Below are positions 31,992-43,431 of a stretch of DNA of 64,000 nt, in pieces. A program made the translations under genes and the position numbers. Origin of the DNA: Pyricularia pennisetigena (Eukaryota > Ascomycota > Sordariomycetes > Magnaporthales > Pyriculariaceae); assembly GCF_004337985.1 (NCBI RefSeq), contig NC_043742.1, positions 7,254,641-7,318,640 of the forward strand, given 5' to 3'. Below the pieces are notes generated by a model that saw only the letters and a program-made list of their open reading frames with translations, made no database searches and had not been told where the DNA came from. Every line of letters starts with the position of its first letter. Positions within the stretch are counted from its first letter, which is position 1.

Positions 31992-33114
31992 CGCATCTTG
32001 AGTTCATCGTACAACAAGAGATCTTTTGAATTTGCTGCCATCTCATAGAAAATGCGGTCCAAAGACCCTCAGCCACATATGCACATGCGATAAGCACCCA
32101 ATAGCCCAAGGTGAAAAGGGACATATGAGTCTTTGACTGATGTACTGGGTTTTGTGGTGCATCGTGTGGTGCGACACTAGAGCCTCGACCCAACCAAGTC
32201 CTTTGTGAGCTCTGGCGAATGTGATCAAATGTTATACCAGATTATATGTTATGATGAGAAGTGGATGTCTGAAGCTTCGATATAAGATTCCCAGCTTGAT
32301 GTCCATTTGAAACTACAGTAGAAGGGTCATATTTGGTGATATAAATTATTGGCCTGAAGATCCTTGTACACATGTACGGAAACTCTCGCCCACAATCCTC
32401 TGCAATTCTCTAGTGGCGCAACAGGACAAGCAAGACCGCAGAGTTGGGTGTATACTGAATCTTGAGCCGGTCGGTTGAGCCCGAGTCCAACAAGTTTGTT
32501 GCGTATGAACCCACTTGTCCTACTGGTCAAGAAATGAGTAATTGAAACCTTGAGAAAATCGCCAAAAAAAAAGAAGAGAAAATCAAGGGGGTAACATGCT
32601 GAAGGGCGTCGCAGCCTCGAGCTAATGTACGACGTTTTGAAAAGTACAGCCAAAGTCGATTCTTGGCCTACTGCGTAGCCTGCTTCGTAAAACGTTTCCA
32701 GCACATTCTAACTACGGTTGCACGACACTGCGAAACTTGCGCTAACAGCGATCGAGTAAGAAAAGAGAAAAACACAAGTCATGTCCTCATGCACCAACCA
32801 AATGTCTATATGTGCCTAGGCACCTTTTTATCCAAGCGTTATCTAATGACCAAGGTAATTAGCGACGACTTAGTCGAAGGATGATGACAAAAAATGAACT
32901 TCGGAAACCGTCTCTGGATCCAGCCGAGGCGCTCTAGCGTACGCCTGATGTATGTATTTTTTGTTCGCAGTGTTGCTATGTCCCAGCACCAAGCCCAAGA
33001 AAAGCAGTGCAATGACCCCTTTGCACAAGCCAAACCGTGTCAGAACTCTCTAGGGTATACTGGTTGAAACAAACCGAATAGAGAGCAAAGGGGAGAAAGA
33101 AAGAAGGAAAACAG

Positions 33115-33150
<36 letters not shown>

Positions 33151-33350
33151 CGAAAAAAAAAAAACAAGAAAAAAAGAAAGAAAGACACTAACACCTTCTC
33201 TCGAGGCGTTTTGTCGTTTTTGTCATAAGTCATTGCCAAGAATTTTGACCTCTCTCAAGTTGCGCCTGTTCTTGCTCCCACACAACAGAGACAAACTGTT
33301 TTGCCCTCAGATCCCTCGGATCTCCTAGCCCAAACATTGTCAAGTGAACT
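31992..33350. other. Intergenic region with A32 run
   Basis: About 1.4 kb between the kinase relic and the 3' end of the 2EXR gene. It contains an uninterrupted A32 tract at 33117-33148 next to A-rich GAAA repeats. Short frames show no motif. Confidence 0.6.
33117..33148. repeat. A32 homopolymer run
   Basis: The longest homopolymer in the window; uninterrupted and flanked by A-rich GAAA sequence. Intergenic, 3' of the 2EXR gene. Confidence 0.85.
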
Positions 33351-34502
33351 TCACGAATACCTCCCCTTGGTGTACCTCCACAGCAGACTAACCCCCTGAA
33401 GCGCCGGGATGACTTTGGGTCTCTTCCCATCGACTAGGTCTAGTTCGAGTGCCAAACCCACAGCTCGGGCGAAACGTTTCCTGAACCGCCTGTAGTCGTC
33501 GTTCGTAGGCCAAGGGTCATCTAGGCACCAGGCAGAAGCATCCTCGCCAACGGCCATGGCAGCGTTCAAATCCCAATTGTCGTCCTTGTCCTCGTCCACG
33601 TCGAGCGGATAAAACAATACTTCGTTGAGATGGGGGCGGTGCGGATGTTGGTTTATGTTGGCTTCGATGTCGAATTTGAACCGGTATGCCTGGTGTATAA
33701 CCTGTGGTTGTGATGGCGCCATCATGTTTGCAGATGGTATATTGTATAGAGGCGCAGTTGGTGTAGCGGAAGAATGAAGTGTTTGGGGTGGTTGCGACAG
33801 CTGCGACTGCATCGTTGGCCCCGTAGCTGCTTGTTGGTAATGATATTGTTGCATCTGCAAATGTGGGTTGTAGCCGTTGAAGTTAGAATGACGCGCGAAG
33901 TCGAACTCGAACTGAAACTCTTGATGCACCACGAATACCAGTGCCTTGAGGCTGGGAAAGTCGGCCAGCCGAGCCACAAGCTTTCCCATGTTGCTCTTGG
34001 AGACCTTCCAGTTCAGGACCGGATGGCAGATGCCCGTGTACACGCCATACGAGGTGCCCATGGCCAGCCTGGTGAGGTTGTCGCGGACCAAGGGAATTTG
34101 GCTCATGAACTGCAGTGTTCGGTGTAGCCTCTTGACGAGCAAGTATGGCTCCAGTAGGAGCATATCACGCGACAGGTCGACAAACTTGGTCGTCTTGCCT
34201 AACGTGAGCGGCTTATATCGGTGTAGTGCGATGTACCGGGATTCGCGGCAAGCGGCGGCCTGTGCCGGCGGCGGCTCCGGATGGACATTGGCAAACATTA
34301 AACCCTCTTGGGCTGGCGTTTTCGCTTTGGCGTATGGCGCATCCAAAACCTCGTAAACCCGTCCTTCTGGGAGAGAATACTCCCAGACCATGGTTCGAAG
34401 TTCTGGAGGCAGCTTGGGGAAGTTTACAAATTCTGTAGGCATTCCCGCGTTCATGCTGGCCGCGGTCGGCTCATGCCGTAGAGGGTCGTAGTGTAAACTC
34501 AT
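33351..34502 (-). CDS. 2EXR-domain protein
   Basis: A single exon of 383 aa starting at the ATG at 34502. Residues 26-45 carry the 2EXR-type motif (FVNFPKLPPELRTMVWEYSL), followed by AAACRESRYIALHRYKPL, the usual second element of this large fungal family. In these proteins the N-terminal motif resembles an F-box-like helix pair, but their roles are unknown. The middle (about residues 208-265) is rich in Gln, His, Pro and Ser and probably disordered. The last third, from YRFKFDIEANINQH to the end, has predicted helices with WDLNAAMAVGEDASAWCLDDPWP. No intron or damage is seen. Confidence 0.8.
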   Translation of the reverse strand: MSLHYDPLRHEPTAASMNAGMPTEFVNFPKLPPELRTMVWEYSLPEGRVYEVLDAPYAKAKTPAQEGLMFANVHPEPPPAQAAACRESRYIALHRYKPLTLGKTTKFVDLSRDMLLLEPYLLVKRLHRTLQFMSQIPLVRDNLTRLAMGTSYGVYTGICHPVLNWKVSKSNMGKLVARLADFPSLKALVFVVHQEFQFEFDFARHSNFNGYNPHLQMQQYHYQQAATGPTMQSQLSQPPQTLHSSATPTAPLYNIPSANMMAPSQPQVIHQAYRFKFDIEANINQHPHRPHLNEVLFYPLDVDEDKDDNWDLNAAMAVGEDASAWCLDDPWPTNDDYRRFRKRFARAVGLALELDLVDGKRPKVIPALQGVSLLWRYTKGRYS

Positions 34503-37500
34503 ATTGATGCTGATGATATCCTCGGATCAGCTGAGAAAGGAGATGGAGCTGAGCAAGTCGGTTTCTCGTGCCTCATGTGCAGTCGATGTCCTCAGACAGC
34601 CGGTCCAGCCTCTCGGATTGGTGACCAGAGGACCAAATGGCCCAAAATAAAGTCCCTCTAAGGGAGACAGCACCACACCGCCCGGACGAGAAGAAGCAGA
34701 CGGCGCATTCACTCGTTATAATGCGCTCGAATATAGGGCAGCAAGCGGTAAGTATGCGCGGGGTACCAGGTTCCCGTCCTGAGTACTGTCGAAGGAGGTG
34801 TCTGCCACACACACTATCCAAGATGGTTGACAAGAATCGGAAACCAGTGTGGAATTCAAGAGGTGGCTGCGTTGAGAAAAAAAAAGGGAGGACTAGCAGT
34901 TGGAAATTTCTAATTTCTAACTGATACCGAAAACTTAAAAGATTACTATTTCTTTGGGTAGGATTATATGAGATGAGCCCAAGTCAAACGGTGGAGAGAC
35001 CAGAAAAGGTGTCATGTGTCGCCAATAAATTGGTGGCCAAATGAGTACAGGTGGTAAGGTACTTACTCTGTTTATATATGTATATATAAAGTGGAGGGAC
35101 TGAGTCAAGAGAACGAAGGAAAGTCAAGTTGAAATAAGAGAGATAAAATAAGGAACAAGAAAATAAGTAAAGAGGAACAATAAAAGATCAGACGGAGAAG
35201 TTGGGGCGAAGAAAGGATAAGGGGGAAGGGTGTTGATTAATGAGGATTCCCTCGTCAGGAAGCAAAGTAGCTAGACATGACTTGATGCGTTAAGCTTTCG
35301 TTGGAGCTTGAGCTTTTGCTTTACGAAAGTGCTCGGGTCAGTCATTTGACGTCTCACCCTGAGCAAGGCCCAGGAGCGACGAACCGGAGCTTAACATTAG
35401 GGCGCCAGCCGGGAATGGAGGGATGCGCGTGTTCGGAAACATTGGGCTACCAAACATAGTGGTCGTAGTAGTCGCAGACGTAGTACAGAACGAGCTTGTT
35501 TTGAATGGTGCGAGGAGGGGCGCGGAAGGGCAGAAAGGGAGCGGATGGATGAATAATGGATGGATGGATGGGCCGAAAAGAAAACCTGTGATGCACTATT
35601 GACAAGGCCAGAGAGGAAAGGGTAAAAAAAATGGTATGCAGGGAGAGGAGAGAAAAAAAGACAAGAAAAAAAAAAAAAAAAACACCCATCACACTCACTG
35701 ACACAAAATACAAAATAAAACAATAAAAGCAAAGCAAGCCTATGGTGTGGATGATGCGCACGCCCAGCGTCGTTTCGAACAATAAAAATCAACACACAGA
35801 TGGAGAACTTTCCACAAGCGGCAACATCACATCAGACGCGGCATCGACGACCACTGCACAGCATGGGCATATGCGAGTATCCGATGTACTACTTACTGTA
35901 TGTATGAGTGAGTGACTGTGTGTGTGGGTGTGTGTGTGTGGTCAGAGCGGCCGGATGGGGGACAGACTGGAATGCAATGAGGGGCATTGCAACGTCTGGC
36001 TGTGTGCGGTTGCTTAACCTAGATTCGGCGCTCCGTCCTGGCCGCCCCGGGGCCAACGTGTCGAAAAGGACGCGGCGCCCGCTTGGGCAAGGTAACACAG
36101 CACTGGGGCTACTGCGTATTAATTGCCTGAATGAGGCAACTCGATGGACGCAGCTTGGCAGCCCGGCGAGGCGCCGTTGATAAACTGCCTGCGGGCTAGC
36201 AAGTGGCCATTGCGCCCCAAGTCTTGTTGGAGGGGGCCAGCTGAGTCGAAGCTGTCCTTGACGTCGCCGCAAGGAAGGGCCAGCAGGACAGGGCAGGCGG
36301 GCAAACAAGAGAAAAAAAAAAAAAAAAAAAAGACTAGTGTGGGGTGGGTGCTTAACTACTTTGAGTAAAGTGATTTCTATCGATCAAACGAACCCGGAAC
36401 CGAAGACATGTCTGCTGCTGGACCGCTGCTATAATTGGGGTATAACAGCCCACATAGTGTCGCCCTTGCAGTGGTTTTCCTGCTTCCCATGTTGCTCGCT
36501 TGCCCGGATAGCCAGAGAATAAGCAAGAAAAAAAAGTCATACAAAACACAGAGCAACAAGAGAGAAAGCCTGCCGAAAATGATACGATCGCTTACCAATC
36601 TTTGGGACCCACGTTTGCTCTCATTGTAACGCTCCGCTGAAACAGATTTGCAGTTTGAAGAACTGCATTGCCCTCGCGTGAGTGACAGCTGCTCTCGGCG
36701 CCACAATCGAGCAACCTTATAGTTAGTGAGGGGGGCAACTTTCAGTGGTTGCATATTGGGTGCGCTATCACCGGCGGATTATCACAAGGCACGCAAAACG
36801 CCCCCATATGGCTCTGATCCATCAACACCTTACTGCAAGCGACACCGGCATGAATAAAAAAGTACGTGCGGGGAGGGGCGGCCAAGCCAGTTTGTTGCAG
36901 ACGGCAGAGATGCAAGCAAGCAGTTAGTTGCTTCAGGAAATGCATGCTTGTTGATAGCTGGGCCGGCGATGATTTACGGCAAACGGACAAAAGGTAGCCG
37001 CCGTGTGAATATTCCCCCCGCAATCCCAAGCTCTGGTGATAGGTGACCAGCAAAACCAAAGAAACTAGAGAATTAAAAAAAATTAAGTCTAAAAATACTG
37101 TTTGTTTGGTATGCGTACGTCCGAGAGAGCCGGGAGGGAAAGGCGGGCGGGCGCCGCTTATCCTTGGAATGGAACTCGGCGGCGGGGCGGCTTCCATAGC
37201 GTGTAGTACTACGTCGCGCAACGACGGAGTCATTGCCCCAGATGGTGTGTGATCAGCGGGCAACATGACTTGTTTGGTGTATTCTGAATAGCTTCAACTC
37301 AAATGATCAGAACAGTTATCTGTCGGTACTCCACCAGACAGACTACCCTCTTAGCTCGGCTGGTTCGGTGTCAGCTCGGGCATCACTGGTCTGACAAACC
37401 AGTGACGGTGGTCGCACAAATCATGACAAAGACCAGACGGTGGCTGTCGATGATGGTGGAATATGCCCGCAGAGTCTGTTGCATCTGTCGGGGGCGATTA

Positions 37501-38697
37501 ATCTATTTCGACGCCAAAGCGAGGCAATTAATCGATCCGCCGGCACAGCCATGGTTTTGTTGTTATTACTATGATTGCTATGATTACTGTTATTTTTATT
37601 TTTATCCTCTTTACCTCTTCCCTCTTACTTTTTCTTCTTGTTTTGGATCGGATAGCGACAGCTGTCTGACCGGCTCGGATGCGTGCCATATCATCCAATG
37701 CATGAGGTGAAATGCAAGTAGAACTTGAGTCGGTAAGGCTCAGCTTGTATCAGCAAACTTGAAACTAGATAGTTCGCGTCAGGTTCATCGTGCAAAGCAA
37801 GTCTTGAGAAGGAAGAAGGCACGTGAGGCACGATGGATGGAATTAGCCTCCTTCTCGGAATTGACTGTCACGTGTGAGCCGAGAAAAGCGGACGCGGATT
37901 TCAACGGAAAATTGTCAATGCACCCGATGACTAAGCGCCCCATGTCAGGACGGGCTTCTTTTAAAAAAAAAATTTGATGGACGAGAAGAGCCCATGGCAT
38001 TTCTTCCTTCTTTTCTTCTCTTCGTGCGGCTGGCTCAACATTTCCCGTGTTGCTCGAAATCCCTTCTTTTCCTCTATGGGAAGTGACTTTGATGGATAAT
38101 TCGTAGCGTCAGTTGGGCCCCAGATTAATCAAAATTGCAGGCCGGTCATGCCTCAACAACTTGTCCCGTTTGGCTGGTTATACCTGGCTTTTCGGGCGCT
38201 TGGGGAGACTGGACAAAATATCGCTCAGATCATTCTAAAATGATGTTGAACTCGGAACATGAATTTTGCAAAGCAAAGTCTGAATATCAAGCACCTTGCC
38301 TTTGCCTTTTGCACGGGCTAGAAGGCTGCGGTAGAGGTAGGCAACCGCTGCCAAGCGTGTTTGGTGTGTGAGTCGAAATAAGATCTCGTCAACTGCCTGG
38401 AAAATTGAACCAGATTGATCAAGTGGCCAGCCATTGAATGATCCAGACAATCGCCTTCTATCTCTTGGGACCCCTCTGCATCGGGATCCAGCAATGACAA
38501 CCTATCTATAGAGATTAATTCCGCCGTCATCTATACTCCAAGCCAAGCAAAGGCAAGCACTGGCGTAATACGTACTCTGCAACCAGCTCCGCCCAGTTGT
38601 ATATATCTGGGCTGCTCAGTGACGTGATCTCTCTCCCCCGCTCGCCCAAGATGTTGGTTGAACTGTGTAGAATCAAAACTCCCAGCTTGGCTCGACT
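34503..38697. other. Gene-free intergenic region, 4.2 kb
   Basis: The largest interval without a supported gene. It holds a TATATATGTATATATAAAG stretch (about 35078-35092), purine-rich DNA (35100-35230), A17 (35666-35682), a GT-rich microsatellite (35912-35941) and A20 (36312-36331). Frames reach 174 codons (minus, 36742-37266) but their translations have no domain, and many overlap on both strands. It includes the promoter of the 2EXR gene and the 3' region of the PITH gene. Composition is normal, so it is not RIP-mutated repeat DNA. Confidence 0.55.
35912..35941. repeat. GT-rich microsatellite
   Basis: An alternating GT/TG tract with a few GGG interruptions inside the 4.2-kb gene-free region. 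It has no associated frame. Confidence 0.7.
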
Positions 38698-39869
38698 CTA
38701 CTCTCCAGGTTCGTCGCCAATCTTCTCCAATTTGCCCATCTCCCGTTTCTCGCCGGTTTCTCCAATCAGTCGTAGCCTGTCCAACCGCACCTTCTCCGAC
38801 TCTGAGCTCCCGTCACCAGCCTCAATAAATATAACTAGGCTGTTGATATTTTGGAACTTGACAAAACGTAAAGGAATGTTCGCAGTTCCATCAGCGTTCC
38901 AGTCACTGTCGGCAATCTCAATCATCTGGGTAGGTGCTGTGCTTTCGGCCTGGTCAAAACCGAGATTGGTAGGGCGGTTGGTGAAGAGCTTGATCAACTT
39001 CGGCCGCATCGGTTTTTCGTCCTCGTCCACATCGTCACCACTTGGCGGGATTGAAGTGATCTGCATCAACCAGATACATAACGTTAACCGTTTCCCGTGT
39101 CACAATTTAGTGCAGAAATGGGGCTGGTATTGACTGGCCACGTACCTGAAGAGTGTGAAGCTTCAGCATTGCCTGGAAAGGCATGAAAAGCAGCAGTTGC
39201 TCGTCTGTGTCGCTCTCCACCCAGTCAATCTCGTTGCCCTTGCCGGCAGTCAAAGCACTTGGCTTTGCCCCGGAGAAAAGAACCCTGACGTTTCCTTTCT
39301 CGCCGTCGACGTTGAGAAGTTCGACCCTCTTCATCTCAATCTGCTCTGTGACATCCTTGTAGCTACGTGGCAGTTCTGCCCCAAACCACGCAGCCTGGCT
39401 ACCACTGCCTTCCGGCGCATTCCCGCTCGAGGAGCCAGCTCCGCCAGCCTTGAGCTCTTGCTGGAGCTGCGGTAAGAGAGCCTCGAGCGGTATGGGCTCG
39501 CCATTTCGGAAAGCGAGAATGTCGGGAGGGTTCGTAATGTCGAAGGTGGCAGCGATATCCTGATTCTTCGCCACATCTACTCTGAGAAACCGGACATGGC
39601 CCAGCGCAGAGCCGGCGACCTGGGACTTGCTGGCAAACGCCTCGAAGATTTTGGACATGTGCGATGGTTTGGATTCTTTAGAGAGGCCATTGTAAACTGG
39701 TGAATCCATCTGTCAGTATCGTGGTATACCCGAGGAAACGCCGACAAGAATGGGGAAGTAGTGGGCGTATCATACAATAAACCAGGACCGTGCTGTTGGA
39801 ATCAGAGCCTATGGCCTGAGTGAGTTGCTCGAGCGAGGCGATCTCTGTGGCCGATGTTCCAGGCGCCAT
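38698..39869 (-). CDS. Thioredoxin-like protein with C-terminal PITH domain (TXNL1 type)
   Basis: Three exons, 39869-39776, 39696-39146 and 39060-38698, separated by 79- and 85-bp introns (GTATGA...CAG and GTACGT...CAG), give 335 aa. Residues 1-105 form a thioredoxin-like fold (STVLVYFYNGLSKESKPSHM, then VRFLRVDVAKNQDIAATFDITNPPDILAFRNGE). The usual CxxC redox pair is not present: after VLVYFY the sequence is NGLSKESK. After a Gly/Ser linker the PITH domain begins (VELLNVDG, then NEIDWVESDTDEQLLLFMPF, LHTLQ-ITSIPPS, RPKLIKLFTNRPTNLGFDQAES, then FVKFQNINSLVIFIE). PITH proteins such as TXNL1 dock on the 26S proteasome. The C-terminal PITH end is complete. The lost CxxC argues for a binding rather than redox role. 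Confidence 0.85.
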
Positions 39870-40319
39870 CTTTACCTGATCAAGCTTCTGATGAGTATTG
39901 GCTCGCCGCGGTACTCTCAAAGGTCAAGATAGCTAGATAGTTTGTTTGACAAAACTGAAGCTAGGTTGTGGACCGGCTGGAGCTTGACGCGCAACAAAGC
40001 AACGCAAGGTACCTCCGTCCACCCCGCGTCGTTGGGAGAAGCCCCGCTTTCGGTGACGACTCAACTAATAACGTCACATCACGTGGATTTTTACAGTCAG
40101 GGACGAAATTCTTTCGAGACATCAACAAACTTTTCTAACAAGATCGTGACATTGCCGACAAGTTAGCTATCTAAACTACCTGCACAAAGAGGCGAATTGT
40201 ATTTTGCTTAAGCCACCAAAGAAACCCGATCATTTAACATCCCAACTCCCTTTCCTGGTATTATCTTGTCCCAAAAGCAGCAGAAAGAAAACCCCCAACC
40301 TAAGCTGTCTTCAATCGCC
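39870..40319. other. Intergenic region
   Basis: About 450 bp between the promoter of the PITH gene and the 3' end of the J-domain gene, both minus. It contains CCAAC and TGACGT-like strings but nothing I can call firmly. Confidence 0.5.
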
Positions 40320-41467
40320 TCAGACTCCCACAGCATGGCTGAAGACCTTTGCCGCTAGCTGGCTCAGCAGTCTTGCTCTATCTCCTTGTGGAAGATCCTG
40401 TTGAAATAGTTAGCAGGTGGTATTGCAAAGTCGTCCAGCTTCCTCAGCGCATGTGCGTGTGACGAACCATCCTCTCTTGAGAACAGCACCAATACATGTA
40501 TGAAAAGCAAACCATCTCATCCTGCGTCGTTCCTGGAGTGGCCTGGATGCCGACGCCGCCTCTCGGCACGAGCGTGGCCACCCTGTCGACCATGGACCCC
40601 GGTATCCATTCCGCCCCCAACTTGAGCACCAGAAGCGCCCCCGCCGACATTGACATCCAGACTCACCTGAAAGACAGCGTATACGCTCTTCCCCTTGGCG
40701 TCCCGCACTGCACCAAGCCTGTTGCCAGCGACGGCTCCAGCCACCATACCAGGCACGTTTGCGACGATAAACCCAAGCGCCCCGCCGCTCATGCCGCCGA
40801 GCATTCCCCAAAATTTGCCTGTCGGCTGACTGTTGTCGGGTTGCGCCATTCCCTCCTCGCGCAGCATCTCCTCAAAGACGTCACCGAACTGCGATTCCTC
40901 GGCCTGCTGTCGCGCCTCGCCGCCGTCCCGCTGGCCCGTGAAGAAGTTCCAGGCCCAACTGAAACCGTCCTGTGGAGCCTGTTGCGGATTCTCTCCGTCG
41001 GTGTCGTTGGGGGCGGCGAAGGGGTCCTTTGGCTCTGTGGTTTTAGAACCGCCGAACAGGCGGCGTTGGGCATCGTAGTCGCGTCTCCTGGACGGGTCGG
41101 AGAGCGTGTAGTAAGCATCATTGATGAGTTGAAATTTGCGTGTGCGTTCAGGGCGCTCCGGTGACTCGGCCGGGAGTCTGTCCGGATGTGTTTTCAAGGC
41201 CGCTCTGAGTGCAAATCTTGATTAGCTTCGACTTGCCGAAACCGCAACGATTGCAGGGACTTGACTTACCGCTTGTAGGCATCGCGGATTTGCTGTATGG
41301 TGGCGGTTTCGCTGACCTCGAGGATGGCATCTATGAAAGAAAAGTTGAAAGTCTTTAGTAAGTCGCTGTTCTTCGTATTAAAGTACCCACTTGCCCCCTA
41401 TTAGTCGGGTTGCTGTACGTTGGCATAAACAGTACTTACAGTAGTTTGGAGGGGCTCCTTGCGCCAT
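40320..41467 (-). CDS. J-domain (DnaJ/Hsp40) protein
   Basis: Four exons, 41467-41440, 41330-41270, 41204-40667 and 40397-40320, give 234 aa. The 28-nt first exon (MAQGAPPNY) and 61-nt second exon (AILEVSETATIQQIRDAYK) splice to AALKTHPDRLP, giving the HPD motif that stimulates Hsp70 ATPase, within a J domain of about 75 residues ending YDAQRRLFGG. A Gly-rich amphipathic segment follows (FWGMLGGMSGGALGFIVANVPGMVAGAVAGN), then SVYAVFQ. The last exon (DLPQGDRARLLSQLAAKVF) follows a 269-bp intron with a clear branch point (TGCTAAC) and acceptor. The Gly-rich segment could insert in or lie on a membrane; that is inference. The client is unknown. Confidence 0.82.
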
Positions 41468-42725
41468 TTTGGCCAGTGTGGTTCGTGCGAAAATAAATAT
41501 TTTTATTTAGTAATTGATGCAATGAGCAGAGCAAGGTTCAGAGAGCAGGTGATGGTGGTTTTTCAAAACCCAAAGGTATGATACAGTTTGTCGATGAAGT
41601 AACTCGGTAGGTATGTAGATATGCTTTCGTCTTGGTCAACCTGGTGTGGTCCTGATGTCGTAGGGCGAGTGACAACGTCATCTGGGATCTTAGCGCATGT
41701 GCCTCGGAGGCGGGAGTTAGACCCTGCCAAGTGGCGAAATACATGGCATGAGGGTGTGGTACAGGGTAGTTACCGGCACAAGGTACACAACTGACTGTTG
41801 CAGGTGGGTACGTACCGCTTACTGAAAATTGCTGACCCATAATCCTGAATACCTTGACCTGGAGCTTTTAAGGCTTGGCTTGGCTTGGGCCAGCCACTGA
41901 GACCCTTCGAAGCTCCTGACGCCTTCAAGCTTGAAACATATTCCTCAGTGTGAAGGGTTTCTCTTCAGAAACGCAAAGCCTTACCATGAGTACCATGAGA
42001 ACAGTAACAAGCGGCACTTAATTCGACGGGTGCACTCAATATCCTTTCCTCGCTGTGACTCATCCGGCTTTACTTTTCCCACAGTACCAAATGCAGCGTA
42101 GATACGTAGCCTGTGCTGGACCCTTCAAGGGCTGTTTGCTCCTCGATATATATCAAAGCTGGCAACTTTGCCTTCTCTCACACAAGTTTGCAACCCGAGG
42201 TCACAATCCTCCGTCACAAAACTCCCGTCCTGAAGAAGCTAGCAACCATGCATACCGCACGCACTCTGACCGGCTCGCCCCCTAGATATGCTAGACCCGC
42301 GCTTTCGTGTCGTCGGATTCGACGACGAACGCCATAGTCTGACTGTTGTCGTGCACTGCCGTGCACTTTGGATCACGGACCCTGCCATTGAGATAACGAA
42401 AGGTTAAAGTGGCCGCGAGCAAGCAGCCAGCAACGCGGCCCCGGTCCCCTTTGAATGTGCAAGCAAACTGAAGTTGGGAGAGGGCCAAGAGAGCTATCTT
42501 GACGCGCCGCACAACCCCGACAGGGATACCATCGATACGCCATGGAGGAAGGAGATACAAAAGACATATTTGCACGTATTTTATGACGTTATGAAATTCC
42601 TGCCCTTTGTCAACTGCCCTGTGGGACACTACCACCCGCCGAACCACCAAGTACTCGGCGTGCCGTTTGTTGCCAGCCACATCAGTGGGGATGGGACTGA
42701 GATTGAGGCGCGAGCCGCCGTTTGC

Positions 42726-42756
<31 letters not shown>

Positions 42757-43431
42757 AGACGAACATGTTTCTCAAACCGACGTTCCTGGCACCCGGTGTC
42801 ACAATCCGCGCTACTGTCCAGGACGACCAGGGCGAGCAAGAGATAGAATTGGGCATTTTTTGACAAGTCAATGGCGCACAAGTTTCAGGTGCGGTACTTG
42901 CGTCGGGATGTCACTGTACGCTTGTATGTCAAGGGTGACAATGCACAAAACAAGAGCATCGCCGCTGTCATGGTGCTTGGAGAGCTGTGCGTTGATGATC
43001 ATGGTCAGCCGAAGGATTGCTGTGATTATGATATCTAGGACACTCGACAAATTAGTAGACAGAGAGGGACCCCATGTCATGTCTTTTGCTGACAGCTGTC
43101 CATCTCTCATGCGCAGGAGGCTGTAGAATGTTTATAGGAGTCGTCCGACTCCATACATCATTGTCATACCCAAATCTATAAGATAATATATGTCAAGGCT
43201 ATGGAACCTAGCGGCAGTGGCTTATTTATATCCAATCTCCCTGCCTCCGGGAAGGTGTTCCCGGTTTGCCCCCATTCCCCATGTTTCATAATTCATGAAA
43301 AAAATCATAAAAATACCATCGACTTCCACAAGTACTCACGCGCTGGATCGGCAGAGCAAACCAACTGGAGCTTATGCCTGGGTGCGCCGATACCCTCGAC
43401 CACCAACCGCAAACCAACACTTCTTTTTGGT
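41468..43431. other. Intergenic region with A28 run
   Basis: About 2 kb between the J-domain gene promoter and the 3' end of the App1-like gene. It holds A28 at 42726-42753. Frames on both strands across 42290-42880 (up to 196 codons) run through the homopolymer and have no motif, so I do not call them. Confidence 0.55.
42726..42753. repeat. A28 homopolymer run
   Basis: An uninterrupted run of 28 A in the interval between the J-domain and App1-like genes. Confidence 0.85.

Noticed and set aside
36742..37266. 174-codon minus-strand frame in the 4.2-kb gap
   Set aside because: No motif, no signal of conservation visible, and other frames of similar length overlap it.
42291..42881. 196-codon minus frame and 129-codon plus frame across the A28 run
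   Set aside because: Both translate the homopolymer (poly-F or poly-K) and have no domain or splice partner.
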